Below, piece after piece: positions 11,091 to 21,990 of a stretch of 64,000 nucleotides of DNA. The stretch covers positions 134,742,899-134,806,898 of the forward strand of contig OX375873.1 of the NCBI GenBank assembly GCA_947359465.1, written 5' to 3'. Positions within the stretch are counted from its first letter, which is position 1; each line of letters opens with the position of its first letter. Origin of the DNA: Metellina segmentata (Eukaryota; Arthropoda; Arachnida; Araneae; Tetragnathidae). Below the pieces are notes generated by a model that was given only the letters and a program-made list of their open reading frames with translations, did not search any database and was not told where the DNA came from. A program made the position numbers and the translations under genes.

Positions 11091-11222
11091 GTAATGGTAA
11101 TGTTTTAATTAAAGTCGTACTAGAGCAAAACAAAGGGCTATTAACGACGGTCCGGGATCAATCCCCTAAGTGAAAGATCCGAGGACAACACCACGTAATT
11201 TTGAACCACAGTAAGATGACGA
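11091..11222 (-). repeat. SINE family 1/2 3' part
   Basis: Minus-strand 3' body and ATTACC tail (AACAAAGGGCTATTAACGAC on the plus strand), truncated before the head. It is followed by a piece resembling the family 5 SINE (11225-11330). Confidence 0.75.
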
Positions 11223-11335
11223 TTCACTCTTCTGTGTCTATTAAAACCTTCATTTTGTGTCTATGTCTATTACGTGCGTTGCATGGCCAAAAATGACCTT
11301 AAAAACCATGAAACTTATCCTTGCCAACAAGTATT

Positions 11336-11578
11336 GCCGACCAACCGGTATAGTGGTTAAGGTGTTAGCCTCTAGATCGGAAGGTTCCTGGTTCGAATCC
11401 GGGTCCGGGCATGGATATTTGTAAACGTATGGTGTCGAGGCGGCTGTTGCACCTTAAATCTGTCGTGGCCGAAAGTCCTCACTTTGGGTTGGCGTGGAAG
11501 TTTGGAGAGTGGGGTGCCAGCTCAGGTGTTGCTTCGTCATCTGACCGTGGTTCAAAATTACGAGGTGTTGTCCTCGAA
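11336..11578 (+). repeat. SINE family 1 5' part, left arm of an inverted pair
   Basis: Clear plus-strand head (TATAGTGGTTAAGGTG ... TTCGAATCCGGGTC) and body up to GGTGTTGTCCTCG, where the 3' end is missing. The next element is the same SINE inverted. Confidence 0.9.
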
Positions 11579-11803
11579 TCAGACCTCCACAGTCAGATGA
11601 CGAGGTCACACCTGAGCTGGCACCCCACTCTCCAAGCTTCCACACCAACCCAACATGAGGACTTTCGGTTACGACCAATTTAAGGTGCACCAGCCGGCCT
11701 CTACACCATACGCTTATAAACATCCATGCGCTGACCCGGATTCGAACCAGAAACCTTCCGATCTAGAGGCTAACACCATCACCACCTGACCGGTTGGTCG
11801 GCA
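11579..11803 (-). repeat. SINE family 1 5' part, right arm of an inverted pair
   Basis: The mirror of the preceding copy: the minus strand starts with the head at 11803 and stops in the body near 11585. Together they form a long inverted repeat with little spacer. Confidence 0.9.
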
Positions 11804-11879
11804 TTAGGGCCGCGGAAGCCCGATTCGAAAACTAACGGACCGCAGTGTTACGATTTCGAATCCAACCAAAGATAGTCGT

Positions 11880-12017
11880 ATACAAGGTAGGTATTTTAAT
11901 TAGAGTTATACTGGAGCAACACTACAGTCTATTTACGACGGTCAGGGAACAATACCCTAAGGGAAAGATCCGAGGACAACACCACGTCATTTTGAACCAC
12001 GGTCAAATGACACGGCA
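11880..12017 (-). repeat. SINE 3' part
   Basis: Minus-strand tail and body (GGTAGGTATTTTAATTA at the low end), cut where the CA microsatellite begins. Confidence 0.75.
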
Positions 12018-12021
12018 CATC

Positions 12022-12023
<2 letters not shown>

Positions 12024-12120
<97 letters not shown>
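12024..12120. repeat. (CA)n(TA)n(TG)n compound microsatellite
   Basis: The CA, TA and TG runs form one near-palindromic tract of almost 100 bases. Frames through it give artificial His/Thr and Ile/Tyr peptides. Confidence 0.95.
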
Positions 12121-12205
12121 ATTCTTTATACAAATAATACACCATTTCACCAATCCACGCCTAATTTGGAACCGGTTTACTTTAGAACACTGTAGAAAAC
12201 CTAGG

Positions 12206-12452
12206 CTATATCTTCCCGGTGTTCAGACCCATCAGTGGCCATGAAAATTGGCACACAGGTAGTTCTAAAAGTGCCAATCGAAGCCACAATTTTAAAATCT
12301 AAAGTTTGTTTTCCTGCAATAAATGGACATGGTCAAGGAAACACGTTCTACAGGGTTTGTGTATTTGAGTTAACGCAGGGAAATGTCGCATTCACATTTT
12401 AGCTGTTGCGGTCTTATTTGAAACTCGAGTAACGCCGGGTTATTAAGCTAGT
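12206..12452 (+). mobile_element. Helitron-like remnant
   Basis: Shares TTGGCACACAGGTAGT with the element at 30930-31555 and ends with ACGCCGGGTTATTAAGCTAGT, like that element's ACGCCGGGCTAGCC... CTAGT. No coding content. Confidence 0.55.
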
Positions 12453-12960
12453 CATATAATTTACTTCGTCCTTCACCGCTGTATAGTGATAGATTTCGCT
12501 GTCAGTTTAGCACGTAACTCACTTTTCCAGTAGCAACATTCTCAACGCAATGAAGTCCGCACTACAATTAAATCGTCATTTTCTGCCCCGTCTCAACCCC
12601 AATCACAAAAGTTTTCCCCTCCACCGCAGCCCCAATTAAACCAATCCGACCGCTGCTGTTGCAACCATTTGATCTGGCTCTCCAATTAGTATCTGGCCAC
12701 TGATGTTCTTCGAACGCATTCTAAGAGCTCCGGGCACACGAACTTTATATAGCCACACCGAAATGGTACGATCGTTGCAATTTCTATTAACGTCTCTGCC
12801 CACTATCTGCAAATGAAGCTTGGGGCTCCAGCACAGTGTAGCGAATAATCAATCTCTCTCTGTTTATTATATCCCAGAACCATTTTGAAAAATTTACAGT
12901 GACCGTCGTTATGAGCCGTGCAAATAACGTGTTGACAGAATAGTCGAGTAATTTGGGGCT
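12453..12960. other. Intron, nothing recognised
   Basis: Slightly less AT-rich than its surroundings around 12580-12720. No splice-framed exon fitting the NACHT gene was found. Confidence 0.35.
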
Positions 12961-12964
12961 TTTG

Positions 12965-13298
12965 GAAATTTTGGTAATTTTTTTATTAATGTCATACTAG
13001 ATCAACACAACGTGTTTTTGACAACGGTCCGGGATCAATCCCCCTAGGGAGAGATACGAGGACAATACCACGTCAATTTGAGCCACTGTCAGATGACGAG
13101 GAAACACTTCAGCTGGCACCCCACTCTCCAAATTTCCACACGAACCTACGTAAGGACTTTCGGCCACGATGGATTTATGGTGTACTAGACGCCTCTACAC
13201 CATAAGGTTACAAACATACTTTCACTGACCCGGATTCGAACCAGGAACCTTTTGACCTAGAGGCTAACACCTTAACCACCAGACCGGTTGGTCGTCGC
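12965..13298 (-). repeat. SINE family 1, near full-length
   Basis: Minus-strand head at 13298-13215 (B-box GGTTCGAATCCGGGTC), body, and TAATTTT-type tail. It is more diverged than the copy at 14331-14660. Confidence 0.87.
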
Positions 13299-13309
13299 AA
13301 CAATAGAGC

Positions 13310-13440
13310 TGGCATCCCACATTCTAAACTTCCGCATCACGCCAACGTGAGGACATTTGAAACCACGACTGATTTAACGTCCACCAGCCGCCTCTACACC
13401 ATACGCTTACCGATATCCATGCAATGACCCGGATTCGAAC
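13310..13440 (-). repeat. SINE family 1, 5' fragment
   Basis: Second, partial minus-strand copy directly adjoining the previous one. Head B-box at 13440-13425, body stopping at the GAGCTGGCATCCC region. Confidence 0.75.
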
Positions 13441-13626
13441 CGCTTGAAGTGTGCCTCGTGAACTTATAATAGAAAAATATTTTAAATAAAGGACAAGTAT
13501 TTTAAAAAATAAGAGAATCCATCAAATTCACGAGCCCAAGAAAATGAATGAAAGAAAAAGTTTAAGACGCAAGTCATAGACTTTATAAAGATGATCTGAA
13601 ATTTGGGCTCGGATGCTCCTATAATT

Positions 13627-14142
13627 CTTTTGTCCCTCAATGTTTCATATGACTGGAAAAGTTGTCAAGTGAAGCGTTGGTGACATGTAAACTACATCGA
13701 TACCTTTCTACCAATAATTCTTCACACACGTATAAGAATTTTAGCTATTTTACACGTCTGCGAACTCAAATTCAAATGCGAAGTTCTTTTATGAGATCAA
13801 CCACAACGGTATCGAATTGAGCTCTAGAAGCAAGTCACAAAGTCGCGAGATTGATAGCTAAAGCCGAAAAACCCTAAAAAATTGCCAAAACCACTCATTT
13901 TACCAGTTTGTGTGGAAATTGTCAAAACTATGCTTGGAATAGATGAAGTAAAATAAATTGAAAAGGAACTGATTTCAAATAATACGATTAGCAGGCGCAT
14001 TGAAGACATGTCAGCATCAAAGGAACGCTAATCCAGAAAATTTGAGGTGCTAAGAAATTTTCCCTATATATGTTGATGAATCAACAGATGTTAACAACTG
14101 TTGCCAGCTAATTGCACTTGTTTGATTTCCTGATAAGAAAGG
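13627..14142 (+). pseudogene. hAT transposase relic (ZBED5/SCAND3-like type)
   Basis: Plus-strand reading recovers pieces in the order expected for ZBED5-like hAT transposases: PQCFI then LEKLSSEALVTCKLHRYL (after a BED-type finger), ALEASHKVARLIAKAEKP, LPVCVEIVKTMLG, SNNTISRRIEDM and VDESTDVNNCCQLIALV. VDESTD carries the first catalytic Asp region. Stops and frame changes occur throughout (for example TAA near 13815 and TGA near 14124). The C-terminal half, including the dimerisation domain, is absent; it stops where a SINE fragment begins at 14143. Clearly dead. Confidence 0.82.
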
Positions 14143-14222
14143 CTTAAGGGACTGATCCCGGACCGTCGTCAATAGCCCGTTGTGTTGCTCTAGTACAACG
14201 TTAACTAAAAAAATTACCAATT
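14143..14222 (+). repeat. SINE 3' fragment
   Basis: Plus-strand body end (CGGACCGTCGTCAATAGCCC) and the CTAAAAAAATTACCAATTACC tail, repeating the flanking word CCTGATAAGAAAGG on both sides (14128-14142 and 14224-14238). This marks a real retroposition target duplication. Confidence 0.85.
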
Positions 14223-14330
14223 ACCTGATAAGAAAGGTTGAAAGAGTATTATTTATTCCGCAGATTACTTGAGAAAAACAAACACCTTGGTAGAAACTCT
14301 ATAAAGTGATCAATGAATACTTTGCTACAA

Positions 14331-14660
14331 TGGTAATGGTAATTTTAGTTAACGTCGTACTAGAGCAACACAACGGGCTATTGACGACGGTCCGGGATCA
14401 GTCCCTTGAGGGAAAGATCCGAGGACAACACCTCGTAATTTTGAACCACGGTCAGATGACGAAGCAACACCTGAGCTGGCACCCCACTCTCCAAACTTCC
14501 ACGCCAACCCAACGTGAGGACTTTCGGCCACGACAGATTTAAGGTGCACCAGCCGCCTCTACACCATACGCTTACAAACATCCATGCCCGTACCCGGATT
14601 CGAACCAGGAACCTTCCGATCTAGAGGCTAACACCTTAACCACTATACCGGTTGGTCGGC
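14331..14660 (-). repeat. SINE family 1, best-preserved full copy
   Basis: A perfect 13-bp target duplication, TACTTTGCTACAA, lies at 14318-14330 and 14661-14673. Minus strand: tRNA-like head with A-box and B-box at 14655-14590, body, and tail ATTACCATTACCA. It serves as the reference for the family (about 330 bp). Confidence 0.95.
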
Positions 14661-14699
14661 TACTTTGCTACAAACAAAATTGCATGGAAATATTGACAC

Positions 14700-14815
14700 G
14701 CCAGATTTAAAGTGCGCCGTCCCCCGTTCCCCTCGACCGTGTTTTGTTGGATTCGAACTCGCAACCCTCCGGTTCCTAATCTTTTACTCTTCCAACCGGC
14801 TACCTCGGCGCGGTA
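14700..14815 (-). repeat. SINE family 2, head fragment
   Basis: Minus-strand head of the second type (GGAAGAGTAAAAGATTAGG-like, then GGTTGCGAGTTCGAATCC) with the body cut off after about 115 bases. Confidence 0.75.
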
Positions 14816-14829
14816 ATTTGGTATAATTT

Positions 14830-14970
14830 TGGTTATTCTTAACTAACGTCGTACTGGAGCAACACAACGGTTATTGACGATGGTCCAAGATCAATCCCCT
14901 AAGCGAAAGATCTGTGGACACCACCACGTAATTTTGAACCACGGTCAGGTGACGAGGCAACACCTGAGCT
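14830..14970 (-). repeat. SINE 3' part next to a splice donor
   Basis: Minus-strand body and tail, 5'-truncated at GAGCT. Its high end is about 61 bases from the donor of the exon at 15032, in sense orientation to that gene. Confidence 0.82.
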
Positions 14971-15031
14971 ACCGCGGTCATGAATGACATCGGGGAATGA
15001 ATAAAAAGAAAATTTAAAGCGTTTGACTCAC

Positions 15032-15890
15032 TCAGTTCCTTCTTAATGTCCAGCCAATTCGTGGCCGAAAATTCCACCTTCTTATTGTCGAACTCGTTGT
15101 CTATCTGTGGTCCTGCGTATTCTGTAGAAGCCATCAGCTCCACGATCTCCGCTTCCCTCAACCCAAAGCTGGTGCACGTCAGGTAGGTACAGATCTTCCT
15201 GATGGTCTCCACGCCGTACTTTCTCTCCAGATCCATCAGGAATATCGTCACTATCTCCTCGATGGTCAGGGGCACGTCGTTGTCCGTCAGAGTCTTGTAA
15301 GACGGCCACCTCCTGGCCAGATGCGACAGCAACTTCACGTACAGCGGGCACACGGACTTGCCACCCAGTCGCTGCTTAACGTGCTGCCACTGGTCCGCCG
15401 TCAGGACGTGCTTGTTGTCCTTGAGGTTGGACTGCATCATACTGATGGCCGACTGTCCGGCGAGGGAGGATATGTACACGAAGTTCTCGCTCGTGGAGAT
15501 CCTGGTCTTGAGGAGACCCAGGATCTTCTCCTCCTCCTGGGCCACGGAGCAGACTATGTGGACGTTGGGGGGAAGGTTCCAGGGCAGCCACCCTAGTATG
15601 GAGGCCTGGTTGTTGGGGGCGCAGCGGAGGGAGTGCAGGTTGTCCAGCACGATGACCAGGTCGTTGTCCTTGGCCTCCACCAGCTTCAGGAGGTCCTGGA
15701 ACCAGATGCTGAGCTTACCCAGCTCGAAGCTGTAGTTGCGAGGGCTGATCTCGAAGCCGAAGAGGAGGCTGATGTGCAGGCAGAGGTTCCGCAGCAGCTC
15801 GGGGGTGAAGGAGGTGCAAGGGCTCCTGCCCACGTGTCGGATGATGCGGACCACGTCGCTGCCCAGCCACTCCGGACAGTACATGAAGGC
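15032..15890 (-). CDS. NWD/QUI-1-like NACHT-WD40 protein, exon 5 (NACHT core and winged helix)
   Basis: Largest exon: 286 codons plus one base. Acceptor CCGCAG|GCC (15891/15890), donor CTGA|GTGAGT (15032/15031). Reading starts AFMYCPEWLGSD. Residues 19-28 (HVGRSPCTSF) match the 'RFlGtSp-S' stretch that follows the P-loop in NACHT-WD proteins. Residues 78-88 (LVIVLDNLHSL) are the Walker B strand. WLPWNLPPNVHIVCSV (101-116) matches the conserved 'WLP-LP' motif. TFGLRE-type winged-helix residues lie at 241-254 (SFGLREAEIVELMA). It is markedly more GC-rich than the introns. The acid usually found three residues after the Walker B Asp is His here (DNLH), which may weaken ATP hydrolysis. Such proteins are cytoplasmic STAND switches. 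NWD1 is linked to apoptosome-like assembly and QUI-1 to bitter avoidance in worms; the role in this animal is unknown. The open frame continues past both splice sites, but that is intron. Confidence 0.96.
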
Positions 15891-16052
15891 CTGCGGAAAC
15901 CAAGAAAAGTACAACCACAATGCTGCTTTCATTCCTTCACGTCAAGAACTGGAAAATTGCACATTAAAGTGAAGAGAAATTGGGCACCGTATGTGTTTAG
16001 TAATTGCAAACACTGCCTAACATCCGATTACTACCCTGGGAGAAGTGCTAAT

Positions 16053-16500
16053 ATCGGGTTGATGCAATAGTTTATCCCGAGTTTTTTTACAAAAATTGAA
16101 GAAAAATTAGTTTATTTACCAAGCATTACATTGAATCGGTATAGTATATGCAGTTTTCTGATCAACGACCTTCCTTCATCTCTCCGGTAGTTGCATCATC
16201 CCACTCTCATCCAAGTTATGAGGTTTCTGGCTAAAGAACGGATCGAGGTGACGAAAGTTGCCGAACCACTTACGGTACGTGGAATCGTCAACACCACCCT
16301 TACCCTACACAACACATCTTTTGCGTCTGCGAAGCATTCTTGCATTTTCGGAAATAAAAAAAGCATAATATGTCGAAAATGCTGCCTATTTTCTACCATT
16401 TTTAATGTTTCACAAAATGTATAAAACACAACCCAATAACCCAATTGTTTCCCCTAGTACTCACTGAAATTCCTTCTGTCAAACAGTATCGAAACTTTAC
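16053..16500 (-). mobile_element. mariner-like 3' relic M1
   Basis: Begins GGTTGATGCAATAG, then a degraded minus-strand reading of a mariner transposase C-terminus. Its last helix (on the plus strand CTCTCCGGTAGTTGCATCAT) would read as the ...RGMMQLPERW type. The same block recurs at 35966 and 47312. Class is by resemblance; there is no intact frame. Confidence 0.62.
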
Positions 16501-17649
16501 ATGTGTGTAGTTCGGTTTTGCGATATAATGTCGTCGAGGACTCAAAACGTTACGAACTTTTCCATCGGTTCAATGTGCAGTCAGTCACGTATTAAAAAGT
16601 AGAAAACAGGGCACCACATATTCTTCCGTTTCTTTATTGATGTATTTTATGCTTATTATTATATTATTTAATGTTGGATGAGTATGTAATTAGCTATATT
16701 TTCGTTTGTTCTTAGACATGTCTTTGTATAATTTAAGGTGTATATACGCACAAGAATTTGCAAAAATCGTTCAAACAATCGATTTTTTTTATTGCTTCAA
16801 AACATTTTCAAACTTTTTAGCATCCGAACAACAAGATCCAGTAAATATACGAAATATTTTTCTAGTTATATGAGATTTTGTTTAGGTATTTTCACCATGT
16901 ACAAACAAGTTTAAAAAATTGTTCTGCTTGTCCTTTTATAATTAATAGTAAAAAGAGTGAATTGAAAAAAAGTCAAGAAACTCTAGAAGGAGTCGACGAT
17001 CAAAGATTGGTGACCCCTGTTATAATCTAATATACTTGGGAGAGACTGCTGTTATTAAATCTAAGTAACCTGAATCCTTTTCACTACTGTATTTCATTTG
17101 TGGTGTTATGCAAATTAGAGACTACTTCCACTTCAAGAGACTTCTGACGTGCGCATGCAGCGTCATGTGTTCGGGCTTTAAATTCTTCAAGCTACTCTTG
17201 AGATTTCAGCTTCGTAGTTTCGTAACCACCTCTGTTAGCGGGCTGACAGATGTTTCTTTAGTTAATGTATTTAATTTGTGCTAATTGTAATAAATGTTAA
17301 GTTTAATTGTTTCAGTCAACTTGATTATTTAAAGCCTCTAAATTCCCTACACACTAAACTACGCAACCTCACCACCGTGGCTGAACATTCATATTGTGCC
17401 TTGCTCTGCAGCTAACACAAGGGAGGTTACCTCACGGGAATGTCCATTAACTCAACCCCGAACGTTTCGTCGAAGGTCATGTGACTTCTCACAAACCATT
17501 GAGGGGAATAAATAAATTTAGTAAGAGGAACACTTGACTAAAGACGGAAGTAAGGGTTCGCAAATGTCGAGCGGACGAGACGTTCCAATAGTCGGACTCA
17601 TGTTCCTACTTATCACTATAGAATTTTCGTAAATAACTGTAAATAAATA
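16501..17649. other. Intron, nothing recognised
   Basis: AT-rich with no exon fitting phase 0 and no element ends. It lies just upstream of the two adjacent Tc1-like elements. Confidence 0.35.
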
Positions 17650-17651
17650 TA

Positions 17652-18233
17652 CACAACCCTAAAATAATGGACCGGATAGCAGGATGTGACGGTATAAGGG
17701 AAATAATGCATGCTTTAATAGGGGGATGGTCCCCCACGTGCTGCAATGACACTACCAACCCTACTGGGCATACTTTAAACACGATTTTGATACACAGCTA
17801 TGGGTATTTGTGTCCATTCCTGCTGCAAGAATGCTGCCAACTCAGCTGTAGATTTCGAACGTGATTCCCTGGTCCGTAAGCGTCGCTCTAACTCGGCAAA
17901 CGAATGTTCTATGAGGTTTAGGAAGGGACTCTGAGTAGGCCAGGGAAGAAGTTTTGTATCCATATCTCGATACCACTGCTTGACAGAGGCTGCAACATGA
18001 CATAGAGCGTAATCGTCCTGGAAGTAATATTCGTCCATTCCATAAAATTGGCAGAGCGCAGGAAGAACCTGATTGTCCAAAATGTTCATGTATTCATGTA
18101 TGCGTCGGCATTCAATTGACCAAGACCAACATGCAAAGGTCCCATGCCATACCACGAAACCCCCACCCACCCCCAAAAATAGCCTGATTTCACGCAAATT
18201 CGCTGGTGTCCGGTCGATTATTCTAGGGTTGTG
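17652..18233 (-). mobile_element. Tc1-like family A, deleted copy A2
   Basis: TA-flanked inverted ends CACAACCCTAAAATAATGG. The minus strand is one long frame covering the C-terminal half of the transposase: FQDDYALCH replaces the usual DDNAPSH, and SPFLNLIEH carries the Glu. It keeps a segment (17705-17760) lost in copy A1. It has the same missing N-terminus as A1, A3 and A4. Confidence 0.88.
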
Positions 18234-18242
18234 TATATATAA

Positions 18243-19028
18243 ATGAATAAACATAAAAAAACCGACGCACCAGGAAGGAGTTTTCCGATTGAGATAAAAA
18301 TGGGTGCGTGTGAAACACATAGAGAAACAAAGGACTAAAATTTCAGAATATTTGAATGATTTATATCACAGTTTGACAGTTACCAAGGGGAGGAAGTCAA
18401 TAAGGCGTTGGTCCACCTTTAGCCTGGATGCAAACTGTCACCCGGCGTGGCACAGAGTGAAAAAGCTCCCGGATGGTGTCCTGCGGAATTTCTTGCCAAA
18501 TTGTCTCCAACTGTCGGGCTAAATGATTAACATTCCGGGATGGTTGCAATTGCCTTCCCATAACGTCCCAAATGTGCTCTAAGGGATAGAGATCGGGAGA
18601 CCTAGTTGGCCAAAAAAGTGTTGGGAAAGCTTCAAAATAATTCAAAGCAACAAGTGCCGTGTTCGGCAGAGCATTATCTTGTTGAAAAGTCCGAGGAGTC
18701 GCAAAAAGAACAATCGTAGAATGTAGTCTACGTACCTTTTGCTGTAAGTGTGCCAGAAAAGACTACCAAAGAGGTCCGGCAATTAAAGGAGATGGCACCT
18801 CAGACCAATGTGCCATGTTGTTGGCATGTGTGGTTTGCTATAATAAGGGCAGGAATTCCACGCTGCCCTGGACGTGTCCAACACGTCTACGGTTGTCGTC
18901 AGGACACAGTTGGAAAAGGGACTCGTCACTAAATATTGTTCATACCCAGTCAGCGCCGTTGTACGTTGATCGAGCCCGGCACCACCATAATTCTGCACCT
19001 TCTTGGTGCGTCGATTTTTGTGATATAT
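18243..19028 (-). mobile_element. Tc1-like family B, deleted copy B2
   Basis: Ends match family B (ACCGACGCACCAGGAAGG at the low end, CTTCTTGGTGCGTCGA at the high end). Both termini have decayed. The minus strand holds only the region from the first catalytic Asp onward (TATTTAGTGACGAG, reading as the DES/DEx motif, at about 18925-18940). The N-terminal DNA-binding half is absent, as in B4. It adjoins A2 with only about 10 bases between. Confidence 0.82.
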
Positions 19029-19567
19029 ATCTGACCAAAATACACAGTTTATGTCAAAAACCGGAAGCCCGTATAGAGAATTTCAGTCTATATAGTATAA
19101 AAATTTCGATAAAAATAGTAATAACACTAACTTCAAGATTAAAATATAAATTCTACGAAAATAATCTCACAGTAAATTAAGTTCAGTAAATAAGGCTAAG
19201 TTTATTTTCAAAAGCCACATCGAGTTGAATTTAACACGAGGATGTGAAAAATGAAACTTTTCTTTCACATTTCACGGAATTAATGTTTAAATTTAGCTTA
19301 ATTTTAAAGACATTTGTGCCACGCATAAAACCTCCGTTACCGGACATAAACGGACCGTTGTCGGAAAATATTATCTTAGAAAAAAAATTACCTACTATCG
19401 CCTTTGTAAACTCTTCAAATCATCGAATACGATTAAATATTCATCCTATTTTCAGTTGCTATTTATACAAATATATTTTCTATAAATCGCCCTTTTTTGT
19501 GTTCGTAATCAATATCTAAGTCAATGCGGCTAAATTCGTATTCGGAAAGTATAAAAGTTGCAATTGA
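19029..19567. other. Intron, nothing recognised
   Basis: Very AT-rich. The open frame at 19244-19519 has no family resemblance. Confidence 0.35.
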
Positions 19568-19770
19568 AAAATTATTTATTTAAAGAAAATCACATTTAAG
19601 GTAACGATCTGGTGTAAAATGTTCTACAGATTTCAAATCCGTTGAAATTTTCACTCTGTCTTTAACGATCGCTAAGATAGAAACTTCGACTAGAGAGTAA
19701 AAAAGTCCTTTTGTTTTGTTTCTCGAATAAAATAAACAACCACAGTCGTCTGTTGTAGTGGCAATCGACG
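19568..19770. repeat. Partial arm of a foldback element (shared module)
   Basis: Contains ATCTGGTGTAAAATGTTCTA, CAGATTTCAAATCCGTTGAA and TCTTTAACGATCGC in order. This is the module also found in both arms of 26013-26457, in 51456-52128 and in 31335-31500. Its continuation (TTTTGTTTTGTTTCTCGAAT) matches the arm at 51614-51660, so it derives from that element type. Confidence 0.7.
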
Positions 19771-19867
19771 ACAGGTAAATGGATATCCTGTCTTGTCGTC
19801 AGTAGATCAAACTGTGTGCAAGCTCCCATACTCACTCTTCTTCATAACACCAAAATAATTTATGGTA

Positions 19868-19921
19868 CGTCATTTTTCCAATAGCCCGTTGTGTTGCTCT
19901 AGTACGATTAAAAATTACCAT
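19868..19921 (+). repeat. SINE tail fragment
   Basis: CAATAGCCCGTTGTGTTGCT followed by CTAGTACG and an ATTACC tail. The flanking words TATGGTACGTCATTTT and CATGGTATGTCATTTT suggest a target duplication around a very short insertion. Confidence 0.75.
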
Positions 19922-21664
19922 ACCATGGTATGTCATTTTATCGCACGACCAGAATCGATGTGTTTGCAAGTAGCCTTAGGTTTCGAGATCCCGCTTCCAG
20001 TTAGATCTTTATTGTGAACCACTAAGGATTACTGAAGTATGGAATTAAAGTTTCCACTACTTCTGGTGGAGCACATGTCTTCGCCATTCTACATCCACGT
20101 GACCTGATGGTTGTCTGATATGACTCCGTGAGCAGAGATTCCGTGGCATACTGCAGACCATTTCATTTAGATAGGTAGATTGTGTGAGTATCATTTTGTC
20201 TTGAATAAAAGGTCAATTATGCTGCTAGCCAACGGAAAAATGCAACACCGCGAATGTCGAGACCACAAATATTTATCACACTAACAACATGAGGCGCAAG
20301 AAAGAAATCATTTAAATTGCAGCTGTGAAAACGCGGTGAAATCGGTATTTTGTGTAGTCACTACGGGCTGGCACTAGATTCTTCTGATATTTTATTTCAG
20401 CAAGATGTATTTTAATCTATTTTTTAACTGCAGCATTAATCGAACGATAAATATTTTACATTTTTGAATTTAAAAAAATTGTTTGCTACTGCGTTACTTG
20501 TTTGTTATATGTTCTCTTATACTGAGTTACATACTTCAGTGTGAGTCGCCTAGAATATTTTAATGTAGAACATTTCATCTAGAATATTCCATGCGAAATT
20601 AAAATTTAATGGTTAACGAAAAGGACTAACACAACAAACAGCCTGCTTCTATTTCATAAAAGTGGCATGTATGGTGAAACTAATATATAAACGCTCCTAT
20701 TAAGCATACTTTTATACTACCCATTCATACGAACGACAAGTTAGGTTCTTGGTTCATTTAGCCATTTTAGTGCTCAGTTGTTGGAGTACCCGAATTCAAA
20801 ATCGATTAGAATCTTCAAACATTAAGGACTTCAAGAGAAGATCGAATACAGTGACCTTTCCTGGCTGTAAATATCTCTGCTCTACGAATTCAAGTATGCA
20901 ATAGGAAAGAATTCGAAATTGAACCTTTCTGTGAAATGTGATGTATAAATACATAAATAGATGGCAGCACACACACACGGTGGTAGAAAGCAAAAATTCC
21001 TGAAAGAAAATCGAGCAACACACATCAAAGGCTTTAATTTATTTACAAAACTTCCGTTTAAGCACGTCTTTGATCTACTTTCCAGACATTTTTAAATTTT
21101 TAAATGTGCCCTACAGTTTTGCTCAATCTTTTTAAACGAGGAAGCCCTGGCACACATATCAGTAATTTGACAAGGAAAATGTAAATAACCTTTTTATTAT
21201 TCCCAGGAGGAATCTTCAAAATAGATTTATGGAGAATTCCCTGGAATATTTTTTGGTTCTATAAAGGGGGAATTTTTTTGGTCTTAAAAATGCTGAGAGC
21301 AACATTTAGTTTGGATACTTGGTATTTTGTAATTATGCTAATGTTTAATTAAAGAATATGAAATTGGAAGAAAATTAAGTAACGCGTTTTTATTCTTTGC
21401 GAAATAAGCAATCACAATTTGTTCTTTTCAACACCTTTTTGAAAACGAAGGTTTAAAAGCAAAAAAATGTGTTCACTATTATGTCTATAGAAAATTTTCT
21501 CATGTGTATTAAAGAATGTGTTGGTAAGTCCAAATATTCATGTTTTTCCCTTAAACTACACAGTACAATCGTTACATTTAATGACTGGTTATTATACTTT
21601 TAATTTAGCCATAGAAAAAAATAACGCTTTCATTGATTTTATTGTTAAGGGCCATACTACACCT
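19922..21664. other. Intron, nothing recognised
   Basis: About 1.7 kb with no exon or element signal. The open frame at 21023-20796 (minus) has no recognisable motif. Confidence 0.35.
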
Positions 21665-21990
21665 GTGAATTGAGGCCTCGGTAAGCCATTTGGTAGAGTC
21701 GCGGATTAGCGTGCGAAACTCGTTACAACCAAAGACTCCATATCAAGTTTACGTTAAGTCTGTAGTGACCTTTAAATATTTTAAATTTGTCGACGTGAAA
21801 GTTTAGATTGGTAGGGTTCCATCTCAGGTGTTGACCTCGTCGTCTGACCATGTGTACCCTCGTCGTTTAATCATGTGTATGGGGTGTTGTCCTCGGATCT
21901 TTTCCTTCTATATTGATCCCGGACGATCATCGTAAACAGTCCATTCCGTTGCTTCAGCACAATGTTAATACAACTACCCTGCCTACCTGA
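21665..21990 (+). repeat. SINE family 2, full-length, diverged
   Basis: Plus-strand head (GGCCTCGGTAAGCCATTTGG), body with CATCTCAGGTGTTGACCTCG, and tail CCCTGCCTACC. It contains a short internal duplication of the CGTCGTCTGACCATGTGTA segment (21838-21876). Confidence 0.8.

Noticed and set aside
11336..11410. Possible functional tRNA gene
   Set aside because: A-box and B-box are present, but the sequence continues into the SINE body and recurs many times with target duplications; no clean cloverleaf.
11845..12195. Open frame with poly Thr-His and Ile-Tyr runs
   Set aside because: It is a translated CA/TA/TG microsatellite flanked by a SINE.
14871..15031. Continuation of the exon 5 frame to a stop at 14871
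   Set aside because: The frame passes a strong donor (CTGA|GTGAGT) and then runs into SINE sequence. Phase and family pattern support splicing to 2935.
15891..15932. ATG-started beginning MKAALWLYFSWFPQ before exon 5
   Set aside because: It is upstream of a clean acceptor (TTTCCGCAG) in phase 0 with exon 4; the peptide does not resemble the family.
16191..16444. Open frames on both strands near 16.2-16.4 kb as genes
   Set aside because: The block recurs at 36.1 and 47.5 kb as a mariner-like relic and its frames are not conserved between copies.
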